Source: Trichomonas vaginalis G3
Taxonomy: Eukaryota; Parabasalia; Trichomonadida; Trichomonadidae
DNA length: 64,000 bases
Direction of reading: 5' to 3'
Assembly: GCF_026262505.1 (NCBI RefSeq)
Contig: NC_067207.1
Coordinates: 32,828,082 to 32,892,081, forward strand
The position numbers were made by a program, and so were the translations under genes. The notes under the pieces were generated by a model, which saw nothing but the letters and a program-made list of their open reading frames with translations, had not been told where the DNA came from and did not search any database. This document shows, in pieces, positions 11,070-22,693 of this stretch. Position 1 is the stretch's first letter. Every line of letters begins with the position of its first letter.

Positions 11070-12581
11070 GGCTCCGGTCCTGCATGATTGCTGCATATTG
11101 TTAGGACGAGTATCTAATAAGGAGTAAAAATATACCAATAGATTGCACATATACCAATATTTTGTAAAAATTAAATATTATCTATTTTTAAAATTTATAT
11201 ACTATATTATCGTTTTAAACATGATATATACTAACTTTACTATTTGATATATGATAAATAATGATATTTTAAAAATTGAAAATTTGGATTTTTAAATTCA
11301 CAAAGTATATAGTATAGTAAATTCATAAATGAGTATAATGCGCCCAATTATAACAATTTTCAATCATTTGATAATTCTATGACTATGGATTTTTGTACTT
11401 CTAATTAAAATAATGTCACTTTTTAATATATTGAGTTTAAGGTTTAAATTTAATTTAAAAAATCGATTTGTTTATACATATTGGAAAGGAATTTTTTGAT
11501 AATATCTTTTGTATATTAATACTTTATGACTTATACTATGTCACCATAATATAAGTTCAAATTTTTATCATGCACATCAATATAAAATTGTAATTCAAAA
11601 AACACCTACTTCTATCGTCAAAAATCCTCTCAATTTGAAAAAATACATCAAAAATATCAAATTTGCAAACCTAATTCTTCGAAATACCGAAGAAGGTAGA
11701 ATACACAAATAGTGTCCATAGAAACTATATAATTTTCTTTACAAATTGTCGAAGGGGAACTGAGAGTTTTTTCTTATACGTTGAATTATAAATCAAATTA
11801 TTGAATGGATTTTTGGAAAATTGAATACTCAATTATCGAAAAACCGTTTTGACAAAAAGTGATTAATACAATATTGTTGCCTATATTAAGTAATTATCAT
11901 ATATGATTTTTATTATCATATCAATTAATCGTGCATGAAGTTATTCTCGACGCAAAAATGGTTTTTTATAGGGGTCTTGCAAATCTAATTCTTCTTTCAT
12001 ATATTTTTTTAGAAGCAAACTCACTATATCAAAATAAACTTTAGTTGCATTCTAACAATTTGTCGAAGGGGAACTGAGAGTTTTTTCTTTATTATCAAGA
12101 TATGACAAAAAATGTTAATATACAATTTTTTAATATTCGACATATATAGCGATAATGTAATATTATATGATTTTATTATATTTTGATAGCATATATAAAC
12201 CTTATCATATTATTAAAACTTTGACAAATCAAAAATCTTTAGATTCTGTCAAAAAGTGATTTGTCAGATTTTTTCAAAAAAACAAATAACTCATCTAGAA
12301 GAGATTGAAAATCAAGTTTACTAATAACAATATAATGTATCACTAATATGCTATAAAATGTCGTGGGCTTTTTTGATAATAAATAGTTTTACCGGTCAAA
12401 GTTGAAATTTGTCAAAATACCGAATTCTCAGATAAGATGAACTATAATAGTAATACTCAGTTTAAATATACTATACTATAGTGTATTACATAATGATATT
12501 ATATACTAAAATAAAAGTATCAAAAACTCATATTGGTGGAGATATTAAAACTTTTAAAATTGAGAGGGTGGGACCGGAGCC
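11070..12581. mobile_element. Non-autonomous TTAA transposon (piggyBac-like MITE)
   Basis: A 1512-bp element with 11-bp perfect terminal inverted repeats GGCTCCGGTCC / GGACCGGAGCC, flanked on both sides by TTAA (11066-11069 and 12582-12585). TTAA target duplication is the hallmark of piggyBac-type transposition. It has no coding region and is very A/T-rich. It contains a 30-bp direct repeat (11746-11775 and 12060-12089) inside a weakly repeated about 314-bp unit. The paralogous locus at 16178-16181 has a single TTAA and no insert, so it serves as an empty-site reference. The right TTAA forms the stop codon of the first glycine-rich gene. Confidence 0.85.
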
Positions 12582-14381
12582 TTAATGTCTTCTTCTAATA
12601 TGATTGCAGGCTAGAACGGTATTTGAATCAAGGTTATTTGATTTCATACATAAATTTGGTGAAACAATGTAATCATGGTTAACAATATTTGAATATCCAT
12701 TGGAATCAATACAATATAATAGGATGTTGTATATTCCTGGTTGTCGAATTCCAAGATCAATTGAAAATTCATTATTAGATTTAAAACTTGTTATTTGTTC
12801 AAATTGCTTCTTGTCTTGTGAGTAATACATCTTAAATTCTGTATCATTATTAACTTGTCCTTGGATGATAACTTTCTGATTTGAATTGAAATATGTTGAT
12901 ATGTTTTGATAAATAAATATCTCTAGAGGATTCCTTTCAACAATCAAAACATATTGTTGAATAATATTAGATTCTATTCCAAATTCATCAACTGCATAAA
13001 AATCAAAATGAATTTGTGAACTAACAGGGAAATTGTTGAGATCAATTTCTATTGTACCTGTAACAAATGAATCATTTGAAATCAATTCTGAACTTGAATT
13101 TATAATTTTATCGTAACATTTGCATTTAAATGTGATGTTTCCAACGCATATTCCTTGTAGTTCGACTGCGACTTTTTCTCCTCTTTTATAATATTTCTTC
13201 ATTTCTTGTATTAAAAATATCTCTGGAACTTTATTGACGAAAATTACTTCTTCGATGGTAAAATTTGGTTTTAATTCAGAAGATGTGCGATAAGAAATTT
13301 TATAATAACCCTTTTCGCTTGGAAGTTTAAATGTGTCATTAAAAACATAATTTTGGCCATTATCTGGATGGGTTTGAACTAATACTTCATTTTGAAGAGC
13401 AGATGAATTGACTGTTCTATATATACTGACATTCTCATTAAGATTTAATGAATATAATCTAAGTTCTAAAGTGATATTTGAACTAGGGTAATAATAGCTC
13501 CTAATTGGAGTAATTATCTCAATATAATATACAAGACATGTGATTCTGACGTATCCATGACCTCGGTTTCCAGTGATGTTTTCTGTTTCTGAAAAAGGTG
13601 AAGGCATTTCTTCGTTACCTGCAATTGTTTTTCCGTTTTTGATAAATGAAGTATCGAAGAAAGAACTTCCCCCACCTCCAGAAGAACCAGAATAAGATCC
13701 GCCAGCACCGCCGTAATAACCAGAACCACCTCCTGTAGACCATCCAGCATCTTGTCCACAATTTCCTCCATAAAATTTGCCACCATTTCTGAGAGATTTT
13801 TCAGAGTTTGTTCCAGGACTTGTTTGAGTGGCACCTGTACCACACGTATTTCCACAGTGTGATCCAGATCCTCCTGAAACTCCTCCTCCATATCCACCAT
13901 ATGTATAACGATTATATTCATATGTTCCAGCACCAGATCCAGAACCAGCACCGGCAAAAAGAATTCCACTTTCATTTTTAGCTTCACCAATCGAAATGAA
14001 ACTCATCCCTCCTCCTGATGATGGATAGAATTTAGTACCGTTATATCCATACCCTCGCCCTCCGCCACCAAATGTGTTTCGTGTCTCATATCCTATTTCA
14101 TAATATTCTGGATGACATGTTCCTTTTTCAGTAGTTCCCATTTCACCACAGAAAATAAAAAGAGTTTTTTTCTGAGTAAGATCAAGCTCACCACTGACAT
14201 AACCACCCTTACCGCCTTCATATAATGTTCCATCATACGTGACATTGCCGCCTTGTGCACCCCATGCTTCAAGTTTGTATCGACCTGGTGGAAGATCTCT
14301 TCTAAATGGTTGACAATCAAGGTAATTTGTGCAATTATATACATATAGTTCAGTCCAAATAAATAGAATCCAAAGTATCAT
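12582..14381 (-). CDS. Glycine-rich secreted or surface protein, copy 1
   Basis: A 599-residue protein starting with a hydrophobic leader (MILWILFIWTELYVYNC) and then a glycine-rich domain (about 20-270). The pattern PPGRYKLEAWGAQGG...GGKGGYVSGEL...GHGYVRIT is typical of the Gly_rich (ALK/LTK-like) domain found in large trichomonad families. Residues about 275-585 are Asn- and Thr-rich with several N-x-S/T sites and look like repeated beta-sandwich modules. No C-terminal TM segment or anchor is seen, and the protein ends in IRRRH. The ATG at 14379-14381 lies in TTTTCACAATG, which matches the initiator consensus TCAYWWW. The stop codon lies inside the TTAA target of the neighbouring transposon. 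Likely extracellular; ligand unknown. Confidence 0.8.
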   Translation of the reverse strand: MILWILFIWTELYVYNCTNYLDCQPFRRDLPPGRYKLEAWGAQGGNVTYDGTLYEGGKGGYVSGELDLTQKKTLFIFCGEMGTTEKGTCHPEYYEIGYETRNTFGGGGRGYGYNGTKFYPSSGGGMSFISIGEAKNESGILFAGAGSGSGAGTYEYNRYTYGGYGGGVSGGSGSHCGNTCGTGATQTSPGTNSEKSLRNGGKFYGGNCGQDAGWSTGGGSGYYGGAGGSYSGSSGGGGSSFFDTSFIKNGKTIAGNEEMPSPFSETENITGNRGHGYVRITCLVYYIEIITPIRSYYYPSSNITLELRLYSLNLNENVSIYRTVNSSALQNEVLVQTHPDNGQNYVFNDTFKLPSEKGYYKISYRTSSELKPNFTIEEVIFVNKVPEIFLIQEMKKYYKRGEKVAVELQGICVGNITFKCKCYDKIINSSSELISNDSFVTGTIEIDLNNFPVSSQIHFDFYAVDEFGIESNIIQQYVLIVERNPLEIFIYQNISTYFNSNQKVIIQGQVNNDTEFKMYYSQDKKQFEQITSFKSNNEFSIDLGIRQPGIYNILLYCIDSNGYSNIVNHDYIVSPNLCMKSNNLDSNTVLACNHIRRRH

Positions 14382-16177
14382 TGTGAAAAGTTCTTAAAAT
14401 CTGTTTCTTGTCAGAAAATGCCATTTTGTTCAAAATCATCAAACTCATTGAAATCATATCAAAAATCAAATTCAAAACCGTTTAAACGTTTCATCATGAT
14501 TTGTATACTTATATACAGTGCATCAGTGGTTGGTTTGATAAATTCAGAAGAACATCAGAATGAAATTTCCGAATAACATTGTTTCTATAAGATAAATTAT
14601 GAAAATCATATATTTCTATTGATATTCCAGCAGTAAAATACAACAAAAACTTTAAAATTGTTCCTTCTTACTACAGAAATCAAATCTTATGATAATTAAT
14701 TGGGAAATGACATAAATAAATATATTAAAACATTACAATATTTAAAGATATACAACACACAATTGCTTAATTTAATAATAACCGAATAAATTAATTAAAT
14801 TTTCATGATTTCCTCCTCATTTCACATTTTTTTGTTATTTGAAATATGATACATCAAACCACTATATTTGTTTAAATCTCTATATAAAAAATATACAAAA
14901 TAATATAACTTATACTTAATTATTTCTAATATAAACTTGAAATCATATTCTTCGTGTCTGTCTCACAAAATGTGAGTGAAATGAAATGTTTACATATATA
15001 CTTTGTAGATCTCTATTAAGTTTAACAAAAAATTGAGTGTTTTCTGACACAAAAACTCAAAAATGTCAAAGACTTTGAAAAATCCATAAAAAATGTTGGT
15101 GTCAGAAAGTTTTCAATTCTCAGAAGTTACTCAAATGGTAGTATTTAATTTCCCCACCTTTTTAATGACACTCTTACTTATTAAAATGATTTCACATTAA
15201 TAAAACATATTTTTTCTTTCTATTGTTAATATTCTATAAGGGCATGTAATGCCAATACATAATATTATATCAGTTCCTCATAAATGATGTTAATTTTATC
15301 TAGTTTATAAAAAAATTGAGCAGGTGTCAGAAAGTTGTAAGGGCACCTTGAACTGGAAAAAGTGTTTGGCATTATTATGTATGAATCCCATGCATCAATC
15401 CTCTCAGTTGTCTGCGATTTTTCTATTGATGATAAAGGTGAAGACATTGTATCGATACATTGAATTATTATTCTATTTTCTTTTAATGATTGATGGATGT
15501 CTTTCAGTGTTTAAAATATCAGATATTACTCATTTAATTTTGTATATTATGAGATAAATTGAATGAGTGAAACTGTTTTTCAATTTGGCAAATAATATGA
15601 AATTAATGAGTATAATTATGAGAGCAGAAAATTTTGTCTTGTAAATTTTGTAAAGCTCACAATTAGACTCATGAATTACAAATATAGATTCCAATAGTTT
15701 TTTAGATTAGTTGAACTAAAATGATATATATCACATTACTATAACAGTCTCAAAAGATCATGTAAGAGAAACATATTACAACTTTTGAAATGTGAATGAA
15801 GTCTGAAGCATAGTAATTACAGAAATCTCACATAATTCTATATTTCGGTATTACTTCTAACTTCATTTAGAAAAAAGATATTCCTGTTATTCAAGTTAAA
15901 AAATTGATAAGAATTTTTGTCTTGCGTGCTGAACATTACAATTCAGATATAGAGAGTGTTGTTACCAGCATTGAGTGTGATGATTTTTGTTCTTTCACAT
16001 TTTCTGTTCTAACTCTTTTTCTAAATGTTTTATTGGTCTTTTGAGTCAAATTCAGCTAATGACTTCCTTCATATTAAGATATAATAAGTTTTGTGATAAA
16101 ATCAAATGATAATTTAGTATAATAAAGATTTTACATAACAAACAATTAAAAAACATAAAAATTAGACTATCATAAGA
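14382..16177. other. Intergenic region between the glycine-rich paralogues
   Basis: A/T-rich, with no convincing gene. GTGTCAGAAAG occurs near 15099 and 15325 and inverted near 15041, so there are scattered copies of a short motif. Two overlapping open frames near 15265-15557 lack support. About 50 bases at the right end match the old 3' flank of copy 1 (see 10251-11069). Confidence 0.5.
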
Positions 16178-17992
16178 TTAACGCCTTCTTCTAATATGAT
16201 TGCATGCTTGGAAAGTATTTGAATCAGCATCATTTGATCTCATACAAGAATTTGCTGAAACAATGTAATGATGATTAATAATGTTTGACCTATATCCATT
16301 GGAATCAATACAATATAATAGGATGTTGTATATTCCTGGTTGTCGAATTCCAAGATCAATTGAAAATTCATTATTAGATTTAAAACTTGTTATTTGTTCA
16401 AATTGCTTCTTGTCTTGTGAGTAATACATCTTAAATTCTGTATCATTATTAACTTGTCCTTGGATGATAACTTTCTGATTTGAATTGAAATATGTTGATA
16501 TGTTTTGATTGATAGATATCTCTAGAGGATTCCTTTCAACAATCAAAACATATTGTTGAATAATATTAGATTCTATTCCAAATTCATCAACTGCATAAAA
16601 ATCAAAATGAATTTGTGAACTAACAGGGAAATTGTTGAGATCAATTTCTATTGTACCTGTAACAAATGAATCATTCGAAATCATTTCTGAACTTGAATTT
16701 ATAATTTTATCGTAACATTTGCATTTAAATGTGATGTTTCCAAGACTTATTCCTTCGAGTTCGACTGTGATTCGCTCTCCTCTTTTATAATATTTCTTCA
16801 TTTCTTGTATTAAATATATCTCTGGGACTTTATTGACTAAAATAAAGTCTTCGATTTTATAAACTGGTTCTGATTCAGAAAACATGAAATAAGAAATTTG
16901 ATAATAACCTCTTTCACTTGGTACTTTAAACGTGTCATTAAACATATAATTCTGGCTTTCATCTTGATGTGTTTGAACTAATTCATAATCTTGTAGACCA
17001 GATGAGTTAACAGTTCTAGAAATGTTGTATACATCATTAAAATTATGTGTAAATAATATAAGATCTAATGTCAGATTCGTGTCAGGATAATAACAACTTC
17101 TTTTTGGCGTTAATATCTCTATATTAATTACAATGGGTGTGATTCTCACGCATCCATGGCCTCGGTTGCCGATCATTCTTTCTGGGAATGAGTATGGTGA
17201 AGGCATTGATTCGTTACCTGGTATGATTATTCCATTCTTGATAAAAGAATCATTTATGAAAGAACTTCCACCACCACCAGCTGAAAAGTAATCTCCACCA
17301 GCACCACCATAATAGCCAGAACCACCTCCTGAAGCCTCATGATGGCCCCAAGCTTCACAATTTCCTCCATAAAATTTACCACCATTATTATTAGAATTTG
17401 CATAATTTGTTCCAGAGCTTGTTTGACTACAACCTTTTCCACATCGTGAATTACTATAATACCCACTGCAACGTGATCCATCTCCTCCTGAAACTCCTCC
17501 TCCAAATCCACCATATGTATATCGATTAAAAAATGTTCCAGCACCAGATCCAGCACCAACACCGGCAAAAAGAATTCCACTTTCATTTTTAGCTTCACCA
17601 ATCGAAATGAAACTCATTCCTCCTCCTGATGATGAATAGAATTGATCATCATATGTACTTAACCCACGCCCTCCTCCTCCAAATGTGTTTCGTAATATTG
17701 TTATAGCTCTACCGCCATCCCCAGCATGCCTTAATATTTCAGTAGTTCCCATTTCACCACAGAAAATAAAAAGAGTTGTTTGCTGAGAAATATTCAGCTC
17801 ACCACTGACATAACCACCTCTGCCGCCTTCATATAATGTTCCATTATATGTGACATTGCCTCCTTGTGCACCCCACGCTTCAAGTTTGTATCGACCTGGT
17901 GGAAGATCTCTTCTAAATGGTTGACAATCAAGGTAATTTGTGCAATTATACACATATAATTCACTGCGAATGAATAGATCCCAAAGTATCAA
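16178..17992 (-). pseudogene. Glycine-rich protein, copy 2, start codon missing
   Basis: A tandem paralogue of the 12582-14381 gene in the same orientation. The open frame of about 604 codons is intact, with the same leader (ILWDLFIRSELYVYNC), Gly-rich domain and beta-type repeats. Over the last about 220 residues the two proteins are almost identical, while the Gly-rich half is more diverged. This pattern points to gene conversion of the 3' half. The codon matching copy 1's ATG is TTG (17990-17992), and similarity ends right there, so copy 2 lacks both the start and the promoter-proximal sequence. The next in-frame ATG lies far inside the Gly-rich domain. It may be a silent copy or a donor for recombination. 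Confidence 0.7.
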
Positions 17993-18955
17993 AACAATTT
18001 TTAATCCATTCGATTCAATTTGAATTACAAATTATTTTAAGTACAACAAAACTGAGATTGTTCTCTTCTGAAATATATATCTTTAATTTAAAAAAGTGTA
18101 AACGATTTTTGAATGATATTCAAATAGATTAAAAATGCTTGAAATTATATATTAATCAGCATTTCATGCAATTTTATTCTTTAAGCACTTTCAAAAAATA
18201 ACCTTATTGCAATAGAATTGGCTATTGGATTCAATTTTGAATTGCAATTGAATATGAGTAGAATGTAATAAAATGATTCTTAGTATTCAGATAATACTTT
18301 TCAATGAAAATTATGAAATAAAATTCAGTGGCGGAAAAATTCCATTTTTTGAATGCAAAATCGATTTTGATTCATAAAGATCCAAATTTCTCCTGTTATG
18401 ATGATTTTGTTAAAAATTACCGAATCATATTTGTCACTTTTTCCTTCAATCAAAAATTTTTGTCGGAACATTAAAAAAAAATAATTATTTGGATAGAGCA
18501 TGTTGACGGCAAATGTACTGACAATTTTGTTTAATGTTTTGCAAATTCTAAAACCATCACACAATTTTCAGAAAATTGATCCTCCTTGAGAACTTTTGTT
18601 GACTTAAAGTGGCAAGCAAGATACTGGCTGAATGGGAAGGCACCTTAGATTAACAACCTCTTCACAATATTCGGTCGGGCAAATAACTAAGTGTAAATTG
18701 TTTTATGATATCAAATATCAACATAAATATATTTACATATTCAAATACATGAATCGCACAGATCTTCCACTTAGAAAAACTCTAAGCCGAGTTTATTTAT
18801 TATTTGATCCGTGTATACTTGACAATTATATTGAAATTTTAATTGAAAAACGGAATAATAATTAAATAAAATGAAAGAAACAAAATTTTTTTATTTTTAA
18901 TACAATAATAGAATGAATATAAATAAAATAAGATAATTTGGCTAATTTGTTCTGT
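17993..18955. other. Intergenic region, nothing recognised
   Basis: A/T-rich spacer upstream of copy 2 and downstream of the aminotransferase. Short open frames at 18325-18564 and 18632-18865 have no supporting features. Confidence 0.5.
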
Positions 18956-20440
18956 TTAGCCATACTTATTCATAAATTCAGTTTGGAATTTGGTTAATCT
19001 GTCGATGACAGCGTCCATCTTCTCAGCTTCAGGAAGGAATGTTGTTCTGAAGTGGTTTGTTCCTGGAACTTGTCCGAAACCTGATCCAGGGACAACAACA
19101 ATTCCTGTTTGTTCGAGAAGTTGCAAACACCAGAACATATCAGGAGCTGGTGTCTTTCCCTTGATTCTGAGGTTCTTTGCCTCTTCAAGAGCTTTGATTG
19201 GGAGGTTTACTGATGGGAAAAGATACATTGCTCCATCTGCTGGTTGGCATTTCAATCCTGGAAGGCTGTTGATGCAGTTGTAGAGTGTCTGGCTCTTCTC
19301 CTTTAAGTTTTGGAGCTCTCTGTTCTTCTGTTCCTCCCAAACTTTGGAACATTCGGAAGATGTCGGTGGAGCACACATTATATCCATGATAATCTGGCCA
19401 ACTGTATTAGGACAAAGACCAATTGATGCGAGTTTGTAGAATTGGGCCTTAACTTCGTCTGGAATGTGGAATAATTCCATGTATCCGGCACGATGACCGC
19501 ATTCTCCCATAAATCCTTTGGAAATTGAGTTCATGGAGATAAGCTGTACTGATGATTTCATTTCTGCGATGATCTTCTTGAATGAGATGAATGGTCGTTC
19601 TGGATTGTAAATATTGTACTGGTAAACTTCATCAGCGATGATAAGGATGTTGTTTTGTTCACAGAAATCAACGACTTGGCGCATTTGTTGTGCTGTCATG
19701 ACAGATCCTGTTGGATTTCCTGGATTAATGATAACAATGGCCTTAACGTTGATTCCTTCCTTCTGGGCATTGGAATAAGCATCTTCAAGCTCTTCGACGT
19801 CCATGGCCCACTGAGCAGACTCTTTAAGGTAATAAGGAACGATTCTTCCATTGTTAAGAGTGATTTCGGCTGTGTACAATGGATATGTTGGGAATGGAGT
19901 AAGGATACCAACACTTGGATCACTGATAAGCATCTTCAAAACGGCAGAAACAACTGATGAAGCTCCTGTTGTCATAAAGATTTTATCTGGATCGCATGGA
20001 ACGCCGCCATCACGTCTCTTGATGAATTCTGCAATGTGCTGTCTGACGAATTCTAAGCCTTGTGAATGAGTGTATGAGCCCATGCCTGCAGGGAAGTTTT
20101 TAAGGATTTCTCTTGCACGCTCGCGAGCCTCCTCAGGAATTGAAGGAACTTCCAAGAGATCTGGATCTTCTACACATGCAAGAACTTGTCTTGGGAATTT
20201 AATCATCTTTTTGCCAACAGCATATGGATTACCAATGTTGCAAGCAATGATGCTGTCGAATGGAAGTTTTTCACCAGCAAGTAATTTCTTCTTCAATGCG
20301 TCGGCTCTCATTGGAACTTCACCACGAACGGCGTATTCCGCTTTCAAAACTGTTTGTGGGAGAGTTGAGAACTCTAATGGTGATGGAGTACCCTTCGTTG
20401 ACATGAATGACGATGATCGGGATTGCGCACGAACAGACAT
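18956..20440 (-). CDS. Alanine aminotransferase (class I PLP enzyme)
   Basis: This enzyme interconverts pyruvate plus glutamate and alanine plus 2-oxoglutarate. Alanine is a known fermentation end product in trichomonads. The 494-residue protein has the class I aminotransferase layout: NPGNPTG at about 239-245, ADEVYQ at about 269-274, and the PLP-binding lysine in SISKGFMGECGHRAGY (K about 308, R about 317). Length and motif spacing fit the alanine aminotransferase subgroup. The ATG at 20440 is chosen over an upstream GTG because a TCATTTT initiator element lies five bases before it. The stop is TAAA, overlapping the trichomonad poly(A) tetranucleotide. No clear hydrogenosomal presequence is seen, so a cytosolic location is likely. 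Confidence 0.93.
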   Translation of the reverse strand: MSVRAQSRSSSFMSTKGTPSPLEFSTLPQTVLKAEYAVRGEVPMRADALKKKLLAGEKLPFDSIIACNIGNPYAVGKKMIKFPRQVLACVEDPDLLEVPSIPEEARERAREILKNFPAGMGSYTHSQGLEFVRQHIAEFIKRRDGGVPCDPDKIFMTTGASSVVSAVLKMLISDPSVGILTPFPTYPLYTAEITLNNGRIVPYYLKESAQWAMDVEELEDAYSNAQKEGINVKAIVIINPGNPTGSVMTAQQMRQVVDFCEQNNILIIADEVYQYNIYNPERPFISFKKIIAEMKSSVQLISMNSISKGFMGECGHRAGYMELFHIPDEVKAQFYKLASIGLCPNTVGQIIMDIMCAPPTSSECSKVWEEQKNRELQNLKEKSQTLYNCINSLPGLKCQPADGAMYLFPSVNLPIKALEEAKNLRIKGKTPAPDMFWCLQLLEQTGIVVVPGSGFGQVPGTNHFRTTFLPEAEKMDAVIDRLTKFQTEFMNKYG

Positions 20441-22693
20441 TGACGAAAATGAAAAGCCGATGAGATGAGCCACGCGTAAAGTACAGAATAAAAATTCATT
20501 GGAAATTGACCAAACACATTAATTTTATAATAATTGAAATCTACATCGTGAAATCAATACTCTTTATTTTAATTCTTTTCATTATTCAAAATCTTCAAAG
20601 TCGTTTTATTCTGATGCATAATATTAATATCATTGAGTAATACACTTTTATTGAAACCGATGAAAAATTATATCACAAACGAGATTCAAAAAATAAAAAA
20701 AAATTCAAGTGGCCAACATTAAAATATTATACTAGAGGACTATAGATTATATTAAAACCCCGATATTGTCCATCGTCATTTTGAACGTTTTAATTGTTGA
20801 CCAAAACCGCACTGAATTTCTATGGTTCAATCGGTTTTCCTTGATTCAAATATTTCGCAATTCTGAGCAATAGATTTTCTCGAACTTCGGTTAAAAACAA
20901 TGATGATTTCTGGAATACTTATTGATAGAATATTAAAATGTTATGAACTCCTGATCATATGGTCGAATTTTTCAAATTCCTGATAAAAAATTTTAGATAA
21001 AACTATGAAAGAAAAAAATGTTATATTCCATTAAATCGATATTTATAGAAATTTGCTAAAACGTTCCTAAATTTTATCCAAGCTAACGTTAATTTTTTAT
21101 TTTTACACAAAAATAATTACATATTAATGTAGCTAAACGATATTTTTGAAATTTCGTCGAAATTGATTTCTCCAAATTGATTGATTAGTAAAATTTGGTT
21201 ATAAATAAAGTTAAATCCGTGAAATCTATTTTTTGTTTGATACTCTATAGTAATCTTGAAGATCGAGAATATGTCCTTTCAGATCGTGGAATCGAAAGTT
21301 TTTTCATTTGGAAAATTGAAATTAAAGTAGCCTATATGCAAATTAAAGTATGGTAGTATGATTAAAATGAATTTATCCATCAAAAAGTTACGAATAGCAA
21401 ATTTACAAAGGTAAAGAAATAGTTCAGTATTCATGTTCGTATTCATATGGGCATTGATATTCTTGTATGAGTTCATTATGAATTTGTTATCTTTTTGGGA
21501 TTGTATGTGAAATCTAAAAATTAAGGTATTCATTCCGACAGCTAACTGTCTTAAAAGAAGCTTCATGATGTATGTGATTAATTGAGATTTAGCTTAAATC
21601 TCATTGGAAACTTTGAGTTAATCGCCATCCGAACAAACCAAAATTAACAAAAAATGAAAGTAAAAAATTAAAAATGGAGTAACACTAAATACATTAATGG
21701 GAAACATAATTCTCAAGATGTTCATTTTTTTGTCCGACCACAATGAAACAATTACCTCAAAAATCGAACGATGCCTTTCAAGGATAAGGAAGTTCGTACA
21801 TTAGCTAACCAGTACCATTACCCTGTTAATTGTAGCTGATCGATCTTCATTAACAAAATTTTTCTATCATTTTTAATATTTGACCATTTTCTCAATTTTT
21901 TATTTATCATCTTATACCAGTGTTGATAAATATATATGGGAAGGTATTAAAGATTTACAATTGAATTCGTTGAAATGTCACGAATAAACAAAATTCAAAA
22001 TATATTCATTAAATACTCGAAGTACTCAGACAAATTGCTAACAATTCGTCTCAGAGATCATCGTAATATATCTGTTTGATGAACTTTGTACATTTTTATT
22101 TAAGACTAACGACAAGCAAAAAATACGTACAATACTCTCACTAGATTGAATAGTAAGAACTTGTTCTTCGTTTACAACTATCTTACGAATAAATTGTCCG
22201 AGTAAGTTTCTATTTTACTTATTTACAGAGTTTTATGAATAAACTATTGATAAGCAGATACTCGTTTTTTATTTTCCCTACGGATTCTGGATCAAATTTA
22301 AAATAATAAAAAATATATTTAAAGAATTTTTCTTTTAAGATTAAGCATTATATGTGCACTATTGATACATATCCAAGCATATTGAAATTTTATATTTAAC
22401 GTCTACCAAACTCATTGTTAATGGATAAATGAATATGAATTTTACAAAAAAATGAATTATGAAAAAAATAATATTGCAAAAATGCATTTCTATGTAAAAT
22501 AAACCCCTTTGACTTTATTTATTTTTCGATATTTTTCCAAATTTTTCTTGAAAATTAAAAAATGAGTTTCATTTTCAAGAATTTTTAATTTAAAATTCCA
22601 ATTTCAAAAAAAATTTGGAAAAAATCGAGTTTCAAATATCAATAAAAAGGAAAGATTTAGTTTTAACTAGATATATAACATTTATATTTTTTA
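20441..22693. other. Long intergenic region, nothing recognised
   Basis: About 2.2 kb of A/T-rich DNA. A 95-codon open frame at 21279-21566 (minus) has no supporting features. No RNA gene or transposon end was recognised. Near 22560-22630 there are loosely inverted TTTCTTGAAAATT / TTTTCAAGAATTTTT runs. Confidence 0.5.
20446..20452 (-). promoter_or_regulatory. Initiator element (Inr) of the aminotransferase gene
   Basis: Minus-strand TCATTTT, five bases before the ATG. It fits the trichomonad initiator consensus TCA(+1)YWWW that sets transcription start and gives very short 5' UTRs. Confidence 0.75.

Noticed and set aside
11070-12581. Possible RNA gene or hidden gene in the 1.5 kb insert
   Set aside because: It has no open frame of note. 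The inverted ends with TTAA flanks explain it as a non-autonomous transposon.
19655-20468. Open frames on the plus strand opposite the aminotransferase
   Set aside because: They are antisense shadows of a well-supported gene, with no domain or start signal of their own.
20441-20473. Upstream GTG start for the aminotransferase
   Set aside because: The TCATTTT initiator lies between the GTG and the ATG at 20440, so the transcript should start after the GTG.
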